A stretch of 5,616 nucleotides of DNA, from assembly GCA_025465405.1 (NCBI GenBank), contig JAODNL010000592.1, positions 1-5,616 on the forward strand, read 5' to 3'. Below are positions 1 to 5,616 of this stretch, in pieces. Position 1 is the first letter of the stretch, and every line of letters starts with the position of its first letter. The stretch comes from Pseudonocardiales bacterium. GTDB taxonomy: Bacteria > Actinomycetota > Actinomycetes > Mycobacteriales > Jatrophihabitantaceae. Position numbers and translations under genes: made by a program. Below the pieces are notes generated by a model. That model saw nothing but the letters and a program-made list of their open reading frames with translations, searched no databases and had not been told where the DNA came from.

Positions 1-1347
1 TCGGCCGTTGACGCCCACCGGCAGGGGGTGCGCGTCCTGCACCAGGATCTCGGGCTGGTGGACGAGCTCAGCGTCGTCGACAACCTCGCCCTCGGCCATC
101 ACTACGCAGGGCGGTACTGGGTCTCGACCCGGGCCGAGCGACGAGCGGCCGCCGCGCTGCTCGCGGAGTACGGCGTCGCGGTCGACCCGCAGCGAAGCGT
201 CGGTTCGCTCAGCCCCACCCAAAAGACCATGGTGGCGATCGTCCGCGCGCTGCGCGACGGGCGGGCCCGCGACGGCGTCCTGGTGCTGGATGAGCCCACG
301 GCGTCCCTGCCGGAGCGCGAGACCGAACAGCTCTTCAGTCTCGTCCAGGCCGTCGCGGCGCGCGGCGGCTCGGTGCTGTACGTGACGCACCGGCTCCACG
401 AGGTGTTTCGCATCGCCGACCGCGCCACGATCCTGCGGGACGGGCGGCACGTCGCCACCGAAGAGGTGAGCAAGCTCGGCCACGACCGGCTCATCGAACT
501 CATCGTCGGGCAGCGGGTCGAGGCGCTCTACCCGGAACTGCCGCGGACGGACAGCAGCGACGTCGCCCTGGAGATGCGGAACCTGTCGGGCGCCGGGTTG
601 CACGACGTCTCGCTTCGGGTCGGGCGTGGCGAGGTCGTCGGCGTCACCGGCCTGGCCGGATCGGGACTGGAACACGTCCTGCCGTTGGCTTTCGGGGCGC
701 TGCCACGCTCGGGCGGCGATGTGCTGTTGGCGGGCCAGCCGCTCCCGGCGGGATCACCGCGGACGTCCATCGCGCGCGGCCTCGCGTTCGCCCCGTCCGA
801 CCGTCATGCCCTCTCCGCGATCCCGGCCTGGACTCTCGCCGAGAACATCACGCTACCCAAGATCCACACCAGCCCCCGGGTCGGGTGGCTCAGCCCGCGA
901 AGCGAGCGGACTGAGAGTGGCCGCTGGCTGCGTGCGCTCCAGGTCACACCCGGCGACCCGGCGGCGCTGTTCTCAGCTCTCAGTGGGGGAAACCAACAGA
1001 AGGCGGTGATCGCCCGCTGGTTGCGCTGCCAGCCGAACGTGCTCATGGTTCAGGAGCCCACCGCCGGCGTGGACGTCGGTGCGCGGGCTCGCATCTACTC
1101 GACGATCTCGCAGATCGCGGCCTCCGGCACCGGAGTGCTGATCTCCTCGACCGACATCGGTGAGGTGTGCGGGCTGTGCAGTCGGGTGCTGATCGTCGCC
1201 CGCGGGCGCCTCGTGGACGAGCTCACCGGCGACCGCGTCACCGAGGACGGCGTGCTACGCGAAGTGCTTCGCGTCCGCCCCACCGCCGCCGCCGCCGAAC
1301 CGGCGACCGACCCACCTACCGATCGGGGTGTGCCCGTCCATGCCTGA
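1..1347 (+). CDS. Sugar-type (CUT2/RbsA-MglA-like) ABC importer ATP-binding protein, 5' end missing
   Basis: This is the cytoplasmic ATPase of a CUT2-type importer, with two nucleotide-binding domains in one chain. The frame is open from base 1, so the true start lies upstream. The visible 448 residues against about 500 for RbsA/MglA suggest some 50-60 residues are lost, including the first Walker A. Domain 1 shows a Q-loop (Q15), a degenerate signature LSPTQK (70-75), Walker B VLVLDEPTASL with D97/E98, and an H-loop in VTHRLHE. Domain 2 shows a degenerate Walker A, GLAGSGLE (217-224), which lacks the Lys. It has a canonical signature LSGGNQQ (327-333) and a Walker B ending VQEPTAGVDVGA, in which Q351 replaces the usual Asp. 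The last ~25 residues are an Ala/Pro-rich tail over a short GCC run. The stop overlaps the permease start, implying translational coupling. The substrate is unknown; family membership is secure. Confidence 0.93.
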   Translation, partial: SAVDAHRQGVRVLHQDLGLVDELSVVDNLALGHHYAGRYWVSTRAERRAAAALLAEYGVAVDPQRSVGSLSPTQKTMVAIVRALRDGRARDGVLVLDEPTASLPERETEQLFSLVQAVAARGGSVLYVTHRLHEVFRIADRATILRDGRHVATEEVSKLGHDRLIELIVGQRVEALYPELPRTDSSDVALEMRNLSGAGLHDVSLRVGRGEVVGVTGLAGSGLEHVLPLAFGALPRSGGDVLLAGQPLPAGSPRTSIARGLAFAPSDRHALSAIPAWTLAENITLPKIHTSPRVGWLSPRSERTESGRWLRALQVTPGDPAALFSALSGGNQQKAVIARWLRCQPNVLMVQEPTAGVDVGARARIYSTISQIAASGTGVLISSTDIGEVCGLCSRVLIVARGRLVDELTGDRVTEDGVLREVLRVRPTAAAAEPATDPPTDRGVPVHA

Positions 1348-2395
1348 CACCTATACGCCCGAGTCAACCCTGACACCGGCTCCGACCGCCGCCGCGCTCC
1401 GTTCGCGACAGGTCACCCTGGGTCGCCTCGTGCACGGAAACAGCAGCCGCTTGAGCGGGCTCTTCCTCTGGGGGGCGATCGTCTTGCTGTTCGCCCTGTG
1501 GACTCCGGGCACGTTCCTGACCGGCCACACGGTGAAATCGATCGCCGGCGGCCAGAGCATCACGTCGATCGTCGCAATCGCCGTGCTCTTCCCGCTTGCG
1601 GCCGGGCAACTGGATCTGTCCGTCGCCCAGAACCTCGGGTTCAGCGCGGTGTTCGTCGGCTGGCTGATGTTCGAGAAGGGTGTCGCCCCGGTGCCCGCGA
1701 TCCTCGTGACGCTCGCCATCGGCACCGCCGTCGGCCTGGTGAACGGCTTGCTGGTCGCGCGGATCGGCGTGCCGAGCATCATCACGACCTTGGGTATGAG
1801 TTCCCTTCTGCTCGCCGGAGCGGAATGGCTGACCAAGGGCGGCTACTTCGGCCCGTTCCCCAGCTCCTTCACCCATCTGACCTCGGGTGCCCCCGTGGGT
1901 TTGCCGAGCGTTGCGTTCTACCTACTGGGGCTCGCGGTCATCGCATGGATCTTCCTCGAACACACCGCGCCCGGCCGGCGGGTCTTCGCCGTCGGGGCCA
2001 ACTCTGAAGCGGCCCGGCTCGCCGGCGTCTCCACCAAGCGTCTCGTCGTGGTCAGCTTCACGCTGTCCGGTGCCGGGTCGGCCATCGCGGGAATCCTGCT
2101 CGCCTCGTCGGTGAACTCGACCAACCAGACCCTCGGCCCGTCCTACCTACTGCCGGCGTACGCCGGGGCGTTCCTGGGCGCGACCCAGATCCACCGCGGC
2201 CGGTTCAACGTCTGGGGGACGCTGCTCGCAATCTTCCTGCTCGGAACCGGCGTGCAGGGACTTCAGCTCGTCGGCGCCCAGCTGTGGGTAACCGACGTCT
2301 TCAACGGCGCTGCGCTCATCGGCGCCGTAAGCGTCGCGGTGACCGTCGAACGTCGCCGTCGCCGTGCCTCTCTACAACATCCGGACCCGAGTTAG
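1340..2395 (+). CDS. CUT2-type (RbsC-like) ABC importer permease
   Basis: This is the inner-membrane channel subunit that pairs with the ATPase just upstream. It has 351 residues, slightly longer than RbsC (about 320) because of a hydrophilic Pro/Thr/Ser-rich N-terminal tail of ~38 residues. Hydrophobic segments lie near 40-56, 74-90, 99-111, 117-140, 147-162, 190-206, 236-257, 270-285, 292-311 and 320-336, as expected for the BPD_transp_2 fold. Family motifs are the GQLDLSVA loop (89-96; the family usually has GGIDLSVG) and the cytoplasmic loop TAPGRRVFAVGANSEAARLA (209-228), which contacts the ATPase. The C-terminus is basic (RRRRR near 338-342). I chose ATG 1340 over the in-frame GTG 1328 because a GGGG stretch at 1325-1328 sits at ribosome-binding distance from the ATG. 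It overlaps the ATPase gene by 8 bases. No solute-binding protein gene is in view. Confidence 0.92.
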   Translation: MPDTYTPESTLTPAPTAAALRSRQVTLGRLVHGNSSRLSGLFLWGAIVLLFALWTPGTFLTGHTVKSIAGGQSITSIVAIAVLFPLAAGQLDLSVAQNLGFSAVFVGWLMFEKGVAPVPAILVTLAIGTAVGLVNGLLVARIGVPSIITTLGMSSLLLAGAEWLTKGGYFGPFPSSFTHLTSGAPVGLPSVAFYLLGLAVIAWIFLEHTAPGRRVFAVGANSEAARLAGVSTKRLVVVSFTLSGAGSAIAGILLASSVNSTNQTLGPSYLLPAYAGAFLGATQIHRGRFNVWGTLLAIFLLGTGVQGLQLVGAQLWVTDVFNGAALIGAVSVAVTVERRRRRASLQHPDPS

Positions 2396-2408
2396 TTAGG
2401 CGACGAAC

Positions 2409-3614
2409 ATGCCATTCGCACCGGGTGAGACGACCGCGCAGCAGCGCGACGCCTTCGCCGACTTCGACCACAACGACCCCGCCGTCTCCGCCGAGCAGTT
2501 CCGGGCTCGGCACGACGAGATGCGGGAGACCTGCCCCGTCGCGCACAGCAGTCAGTACGGCGGCTTCGACGTTCTCACCCGGTACGACGATGTCCGCGCC
2601 GTGCTGTCGGCGCCCGCTCTGTTCTCGTCCGCCGACGGTGTCTTCATCCCACCGAGCGGCTTCCCCCGGGTAGCGGCGATGGAGTTCGACGACCCGAAGC
2701 ACACGATGTGGCGCCGGCTCATGGGTCCACCGTTGACCATCCGCGCGGTGCGCGAGTTCGAGCCGACAATCCTGGAGATCATCGACTCCCTGATCGACTC
2801 GTTCGTCGCGGACGGGTCGGCCGACCTAGTTCGCGACATCGCCGAGCCGCTCCCGTCGCTCGTGGTCGGGCGCGTGGTCGGCCTCGGGCACGACGAGAGC
2901 CTGGCCGGGCGGGACATCGCGTCCCGCGTCTTCGCAGCGATCGGCAGTGCCGAGTTCACCGAGCGGCTGGACCGGTTTCAGGAGTTCGTGGACGAGCAGC
3001 TCGATGAGCGCCGCCGGCACCCGAAGGACGACTTCCTCACGCAAATCGCTTCGGGGGCGGTCGACGGCGTGCCGATCAACTCGGCCGGCGCGGCGAGCCT
3101 CATGGTCTCCTACATCGTCGGCGGCCATCACTCGACCGGGTCCGGCATAGCGGGCCTGCTGCGCGACGTGCTGACCGACGACCTGGTCCGGCAAGCGGTA
3201 ACCTCCGACCCTGCTGCGTTGTCCCGTGCGGTTGACGAGAGCCTGCGGCTGAACACCCCGTTGCAGTACTTCGCGCGCTCGGTGGTCGAGGACACCGCGG
3301 TCGGCGGCGAGTCGATCGGCAAGGGCGGCAGGGTCCTGGTCGACCTGGCCGCCGCGAACCGGGATCCGCGCCAGTTCGAGCACCCAGAGCGGTTCGACCT
3401 CGGCCGGCGGCGCAACCCGCACGTCGCGTTCGGTGCCGGCGCCCACGTCTGCCTCGGTCAGCACTTGGCCCGGGCAGAGATGCGCCTGGTGGTCGGCCGC
3501 CTGCTCGAACGACTGCCCGACCTGCGACTGGTCGGGGACGCGCCGGAGGCCGTGGTGGCCGGCAAGCTGGTGACGACGAGGGCGCTCCCGGTCGAGTTCA
3601 CGCCGGGATCCTGA
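2409..3614 (+). CDS. Soluble bacterial cytochrome P450 monooxygenase
   Basis: This is a cytoplasmic haem-thiolate monooxygenase of 401 residues, normal for class I bacterial P450s, with no membrane anchor. Seen in order: helix C HxxxR (H98-R102) for a haem propionate; an I-helix IVGGHHSTGSG (236-246); ExxR as E277-R280; and the haem loop FGAGAHVCLG (341-350) with proximal ligand C348. The I-helix is unusual. The usual Gly-x-Asp/Glu-Thr becomes G-H-H241-S242, so the proton-relay acid is His and the alcohol is Ser, with T243 next. ATG 2409 lies 13 bases after the permease stop, with only a weak AGG (2398-2400) as ribosome-binding signal, which suggests cotranscription and coupling with the importer. 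It has no fused reductase, so it needs a partner. The convergent 2Fe-2S/flavin reductase is the nearest candidate. The CYP family and substrate cannot be assigned from sequence reading alone. Confidence 0.96.
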   Translation: MPFAPGETTAQQRDAFADFDHNDPAVSAEQFRARHDEMRETCPVAHSSQYGGFDVLTRYDDVRAVLSAPALFSSADGVFIPPSGFPRVAAMEFDDPKHTMWRRLMGPPLTIRAVREFEPTILEIIDSLIDSFVADGSADLVRDIAEPLPSLVVGRVVGLGHDESLAGRDIASRVFAAIGSAEFTERLDRFQEFVDEQLDERRRHPKDDFLTQIASGAVDGVPINSAGAASLMVSYIVGGHHSTGSGIAGLLRDVLTDDLVRQAVTSDPAALSRAVDESLRLNTPLQYFARSVVEDTAVGGESIGKGGRVLVDLAAANRDPRQFEHPERFDLGRRRNPHVAFGAGAHVCLGQHLARAEMRLVVGRLLERLPDLRLVGDAPEAVVAGKLVTTRALPVEFTPGS

Positions 3615-3625
3615 TGCGGTTCGCC

Positions 3626-4375
3626 TCAGCGGCGCTTGCGTGAGCGACTGGCGATAACGCGTTCGAGGAAGTCCAGATCCTCGCGCACGAGCGCAAGGGC
3701 TCCGTCCACTCCTGACCGGCTGGGCGTGCGCGCCGTCGGCCGGGCGAACATGGCGACCGCGTTGCTGGCCATCGCGGAGATGACCGCGCCGGCGTCGGAA
3801 TCGCCGTCGGCGCGGTACCACCACGCCACCCAGTTGCACATGCCGAGCAGCGACAGCGCGCCGATGCGTTCATCGCAGGTACGGAACTCACCGGCAAGCA
3901 CGCCTTCCGCGATAACTGACTTGATCGCGTTCAGGATGTTGCGGCGGGCCATCCGGTGTTCGGTGGCCACCGGCTCCGGTAACGACGCCTCGGAGCGTTC
4001 CAACAGCCGGAACTGGTCCGGGCGCTCGATGCGGTCGCGGACGATGTCCTCGGTGATCCGTCGCAGCTTGGTCGTCGCGTCGATGGACGAGTCACGCCGG
4101 ATCTCCTCCATCCGGTCCGCGGCGCCCGAACTCATCTCGGCGATCAGCCCGGCGAGCAGTTCTTCCTTGCTGCCGAAGTAGTGGTAGACGGCCGGGCGCG
4201 TCAGGCCGGCGGCGGCGGCGATGTCGGACAGCGATGTCCCGTCGAATCCCTTCGTCGCGAAAAGGGCGGCGGCCTGCTCCAGGATCGCCGTTCGGGTCGC
4301 GCCGGCCTTCAGCGATACGACAGTCCGTTCCGGATCCTGCGCTGGGTCCTGCGCGCCCCTGTCCATGCGCGTCAT
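3626..4375 (-). CDS. TetR/AcrR-family transcriptional regulator
   Basis: This is a DNA-binding dimeric regulator of about 249 residues. The N-terminal TetR domain starts near residue 27 (TRTAILEQAAALFATKGFDG), and its helix-turn-helix covers about 48-68 with recognition-helix residues LTRPAVYHYF followed by SKEEL. The ligand-binding half contains LGMCNWVAWWYR (177-188). From memory this resembles the C-terminal domain of KstR2-like regulators that sense acyl-CoA compounds, but this is only a resemblance. The C-terminus is basic (RKRR). The frame stays open upstream to 4555, but that stretch lies inside the reductase gene and gives non-TetR sequence. I therefore place the start at ATG 4375, with ATG 4366 as the alternative. 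Neither has a clear Shine-Dalgarno. It begins 20 bases after the reductase stop, so the two are probably cotranscribed, and it is a likely autoregulator acting at the palindromes in 5368-5404. Confidence 0.92.
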   Translation of the reverse strand: MTRMDRGAQDPAQDPERTVVSLKAGATRTAILEQAAALFATKGFDGTSLSDIAAAAGLTRPAVYHYFGSKEELLAGLIAEMSSGAADRMEEIRRDSSIDATTKLRRITEDIVRDRIERPDQFRLLERSEASLPEPVATEHRMARRNILNAIKSVIAEGVLAGEFRTCDERIGALSLLGMCNWVAWWYRADGDSDAGAVISAMASNAVAMFARPTARTPSRSGVDGALALVREDLDFLERVIASRSRKRR

Positions 4376-4395
4376 CGTACGGAAGGCAGGGGCGC

Positions 4396-5349
4396 TCAAA
4401 GGTCGAGCACGAGAGTCGCCGAGCGGGAACGGGACACGCAGACATACATCCGGTCGCCGGCGGACTGTTCGTCGGCGGTGAGGATCGAGTCGCGGTGGTC
4501 CGGGACGCCGGCCAGCACTGTGACCTCGCACGTGCCGCACGTGCCCTCCCCGCACGAGGTGGGGATGGCGATGTCGGCGTCCAGCAGCGCGTCGAGCAGC
4601 GAACGCCCGGCGGGCACCTCGACATCGATCTCGCTGGCCGCCAGCCGGACGGTGAACGCGGCGTCCACCGCGCCGTGGATTTCCTTGGGAACAAAGTGCT
4701 CGGCGCGAAAGGCCAGGCCGTGCCGCGCGGCGGCGTCTTCTGCGGCGGCGATCAGGGATGCCGGACCGCAGCAGTACACGATCGAACCCCGCACTGCGCT
4801 CGCCAGGATGGCGTCGACGTCGATCCGTCCCTCTTCACTCGACACCACGGCCTGAGCCGGTCGGCCGGGAACGACCAGCTCCGCGAAGTAGGCCATCCGC
4901 CCGCGGGTGCGGCCGGCGTAGTGCAGCTCCCACGTGGATCCGGCGCGCTCGACCTGTCGGATCATGGGGAGCAGTGGCGTGATGCCGATACCGCCGGCGA
5001 GAAAGACGTAGGCCGCGTGCTCTTCCAGCGGGAAGTGATTGCGCGGCCCGCGGATGGTCACCACCTTCCCGACCGACAGCTTCTCGTGGATGCGGACTGA
5101 CCCGCCGCGCCCGTCCACCTCCCTCAGCACGGCGACGCGGTAGCGCCGCCGATCGGCCGGATCTCCGCACAGCGAGTACTGACGGACTGTGCCGGGATCG
5201 AGCACGAGGTCGATGTGCGCGCCCGGATCCCAGCGCGGCAGGGTGCCGCCGTCCGCCGCCTCGAACACCAGCTCGACGACTTCGTCGGCGATCACGGTCC
5301 GGTGCCGGATCACGACCTCGCGGTCGTTTTCTGTGGCTGGACTCCTCAT
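4396..5349 (-). CDS. PDR/VanB-family reductase: flavin domain, NAD domain, C-terminal 2Fe-2S ferredoxin
   Basis: This is a cytoplasmic electron-transfer protein of 317 residues, the normal length for phthalate dioxygenase reductase and vanillate demethylase reductase. The order is a flavin (FMN in the family) domain with RQYSLCGDP (56-64); a pyridine-nucleotide domain with GGIGITP (119-125) and CCGP (193-196); and a plant-type 2Fe-2S domain with ligands C266, C271, C274 and C304 in a CGEGTCGTC loop. All four cluster cysteines are present, so it looks functional. The start ATG 5349 has a strong ribosome-binding site at 5356-5362. It would move electrons from NAD(P)H through flavin to the iron-sulfur centre and then to an oxygenase. 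No Rieske oxygenase is in view, and the only oxygenase is the P450 on the opposite strand, so I infer that as its partner. A Rieske oxygenase outside the window remains possible. Confidence 0.95.
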   Translation of the reverse strand: MRSPATENDREVVIRHRTVIADEVVELVFEAADGGTLPRWDPGAHIDLVLDPGTVRQYSLCGDPADRRRYRVAVLREVDGRGGSVRIHEKLSVGKVVTIRGPRNHFPLEEHAAYVFLAGGIGITPLLPMIRQVERAGSTWELHYAGRTRGRMAYFAELVVPGRPAQAVVSSEEGRIDVDAILASAVRGSIVYCCGPASLIAAAEDAAARHGLAFRAEHFVPKEIHGAVDAAFTVRLAASEIDVEVPAGRSLLDALLDADIAIPTSCGEGTCGTCEVTVLAGVPDHRDSILTADEQSAGDRMYVCVSRSRSATLVLDL

Positions 5350-5355
5350 CGCTAT

Positions 5356-5362
5356 CCCCTCC
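5356..5362 (-). promoter_or_regulatory. Strong ribosome-binding site of the reductase gene
   Basis: On the minus strand this reads GGAGGGG, 6 bases before the ATG at 5349. It fixes that start and contrasts with the TetR gene downstream, which lacks such a site. Confidence 0.8.
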
Positions 5363-5367
5363 GGCCT

Positions 5368-5404
5368 ACCTACGTTGGCGTCAATCTGCTAACGTTAGCG
5401 TAAT
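5368..5404. promoter_or_regulatory. Tandem palindromic operator candidates in the divergent gap
   Basis: The 77-base gap between the divergent reductase and flavodoxin-like genes (5350-5426) holds a perfect 12-bp palindrome, GCTAACGTTAGC, at 5388-5399. A second, imperfect one, CCTACGTTGG, lies at 5369-5378 (8 of 10 positions paired). Their centres (between 5373/5374 and 5393/5394) are exactly 20 bp apart. Read along the + strand they also form a direct repeat, ACGTTGGCGTCAAT (5372-5385) and ACGTTAGCGTAAT (5392-5404). Two symmetric sites about two helical turns apart, in a short divergent promoter region next to a TetR gene, fit cooperative binding by two dimers. Assigning the TetR at 3626-4375 as the binder is inference. 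Promoter-like hexamers are present (TTGACG on the minus strand at 5384-5379; TAGCGT on the plus strand at 5396-5401), but none has a convincing partner, so I do not call promoters separately. Confidence 0.62.
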
Positions 5405-5414
5405 CCAGCAAGGT

Positions 5415-5421
5415 GAAGGAG
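5415..5421 (+). promoter_or_regulatory. Ribosome-binding site of the flavodoxin-like gene
   Basis: GAAGGAG ends 5 bases before ATG 5427. It confirms the start of this gene, which would otherwise be judged only from a 63-residue fragment. Confidence 0.8.
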
Positions 5422-5426
5422 TTCCG

Positions 5427-5616
5427 ATGGCCCACGTGGGTGTGGTCTACGACAGCAGATATGGGCACACAGCCGCGCTGGCCCGGGCGGTCGGCGAGGG
5501 CGCTGCCGGGGTGGACGGCGTGACGGCGCGGCTGTACTTCGCCGATGACGTGGTCGCCGCACCCGATCGGCTGGACGAGTGCGACGCCATGATTTTCGGC
5601 TGCCCCACCATGATGG
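5427..5616 (+). CDS. Flavodoxin-fold protein (flavodoxin or WrbA/NAD(P)H-dependent FMN reductase-like), 3' end missing
   Basis: Only the first 63 residues are visible; the frame is open to the window end. The start shows a beta strand VGVVYDS followed by the FMN-phosphate loop SRYGHT (10-15) and a helix ALARAVGEGA. This is the first strand-loop-helix of the flavodoxin fold, with a WrbA-like look. After a second region comes DAMIFGCPTMM (53-63), matching the FMN isoalloxazine-binding segment that reads GTPT or GCPT in WrbA and related proteins. It is soluble, with no signal peptide. It could be an electron-carrying flavodoxin for the P450, or an independent quinone/FMN reductase; the missing C-terminal half would decide. 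It is transcribed away from the reductase gene across the shared 77-base regulatory gap, so it is probably under the same regulator. Confidence 0.85.
   Translation, partial: MAHVGVVYDSRYGHTAALARAVGEGAAGVDGVTARLYFADDVVAAPDRLDECDAMIFGCPTMM

Noticed and set aside
1278..1298. GCC repeat run near the end of the ATPase gene
   Set aside because: This short run encodes an Ala-rich C-terminal tail. It is common in GC-rich genomes, and there is no sign of a functional repeat.
1328..1339. GTG 1328 as the permease start
   Set aside because: It would add only four residues, and the GGGG at 1325-1328 is better spaced for ATG 1340.
2826..3839. Long minus-strand open frame of 337 codons across the P450 and the TetR end
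   Set aside because: It is antisense to a P450 with all its motifs, is rich in Arg/Gly/Pro/Val low-complexity sequence, and shows no domain. It is typical of a GC-rich shadow frame.
4529..4546. Tandem GCACGTGCC-like repeat inside the reductase gene
   Set aside because: It encodes the Cys-Gly-Thr-Cys part of the 2Fe-2S loop; the repetition follows from codon choice.
4376..4555. N-terminal extension of the TetR protein to ATG 4555
   Set aside because: It lies entirely within the reductase coding region in another frame, the sequence is Arg/Pro-rich, and TetR homology starts only after 4375.
4234..5100. Plus-strand open frame of 288 codons opposite the reductase and TetR genes
   Set aside because: It runs antisense through two genes with clear motifs, has no recognisable domain and has Arg/Gly/Asp-rich composition.
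1..5616. CRISPR arrays, tRNA/rRNA genes, insertion sequences, attachment sites
   Set aside because: I looked for spaced repeats, tRNA-like cloverleaf sequence, transposase motifs and terminal inverted repeats and saw none. The window is almost fully occupied by the six genes.

Overview
This window looks like high-GC actinobacterial chromosome. Base composition is strongly GC-rich, codon third positions are mostly G or C, and the gene families present (CUT2 importer, soluble P450, TetR, PDR-type reductase) are common in Actinobacteria. The genus cannot be read from the sequence. The window is densely coding: six genes, two of them cut by the window edges, and no non-coding stretch longer than 77 bases.

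Layout. Bases 1-3614 (+ strand) look like one operon. It holds the 3' part of a ribose/galactose-type ABC importer ATPase (1-1347), then the matching membrane permease (1340-2395, overlapping by 8 bases), then a soluble cytochrome P450 (2409-3614, after a 13-base gap). Bases 3626-5349 (- strand) hold a second, convergent operon: a three-domain phthalate-dioxygenase-reductase-like flavin/iron-sulfur reductase (5349-4396), followed 20 bases later by a TetR-family regulator (4375-3626). The two operons meet tail to tail with 11 bases between stop codons. A flavodoxin-fold protein (5427 onwards, + strand, cut by the window end) diverges from the reductase across a 77-base gap. That gap carries a perfect 12-bp palindrome, plus a related imperfect palindrome centred exactly 20 bp away.

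How the parts may fit together (inference). The importer brings in a small, probably sugar-like or otherwise polar compound. The P450 oxidises it or a product of it. The reductase passes electrons from NAD(P)H through flavin and a 2Fe-2S centre to the P450, with the flavodoxin-fold protein as a possible extra redox partner. The TetR protein, made with the reductase, probably binds the palindromes in the divergent gap and controls both directions. The substrate is not readable from this window, and the solute-binding protein of the importer is not present, so it is presumably upstream.

Most notable points: the paired palindromes; the P450 I-helix motif, where the usual acid-alcohol pair is replaced by His-Ser; the unfused P450 plus PDR-type reductase, which resembles a split self-sufficient P450; and the pattern of degenerate motifs in the importer ATPase, all falling in one of its two predicted ATP sites. 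Each gene family is well known. The combination is what may be undescribed.
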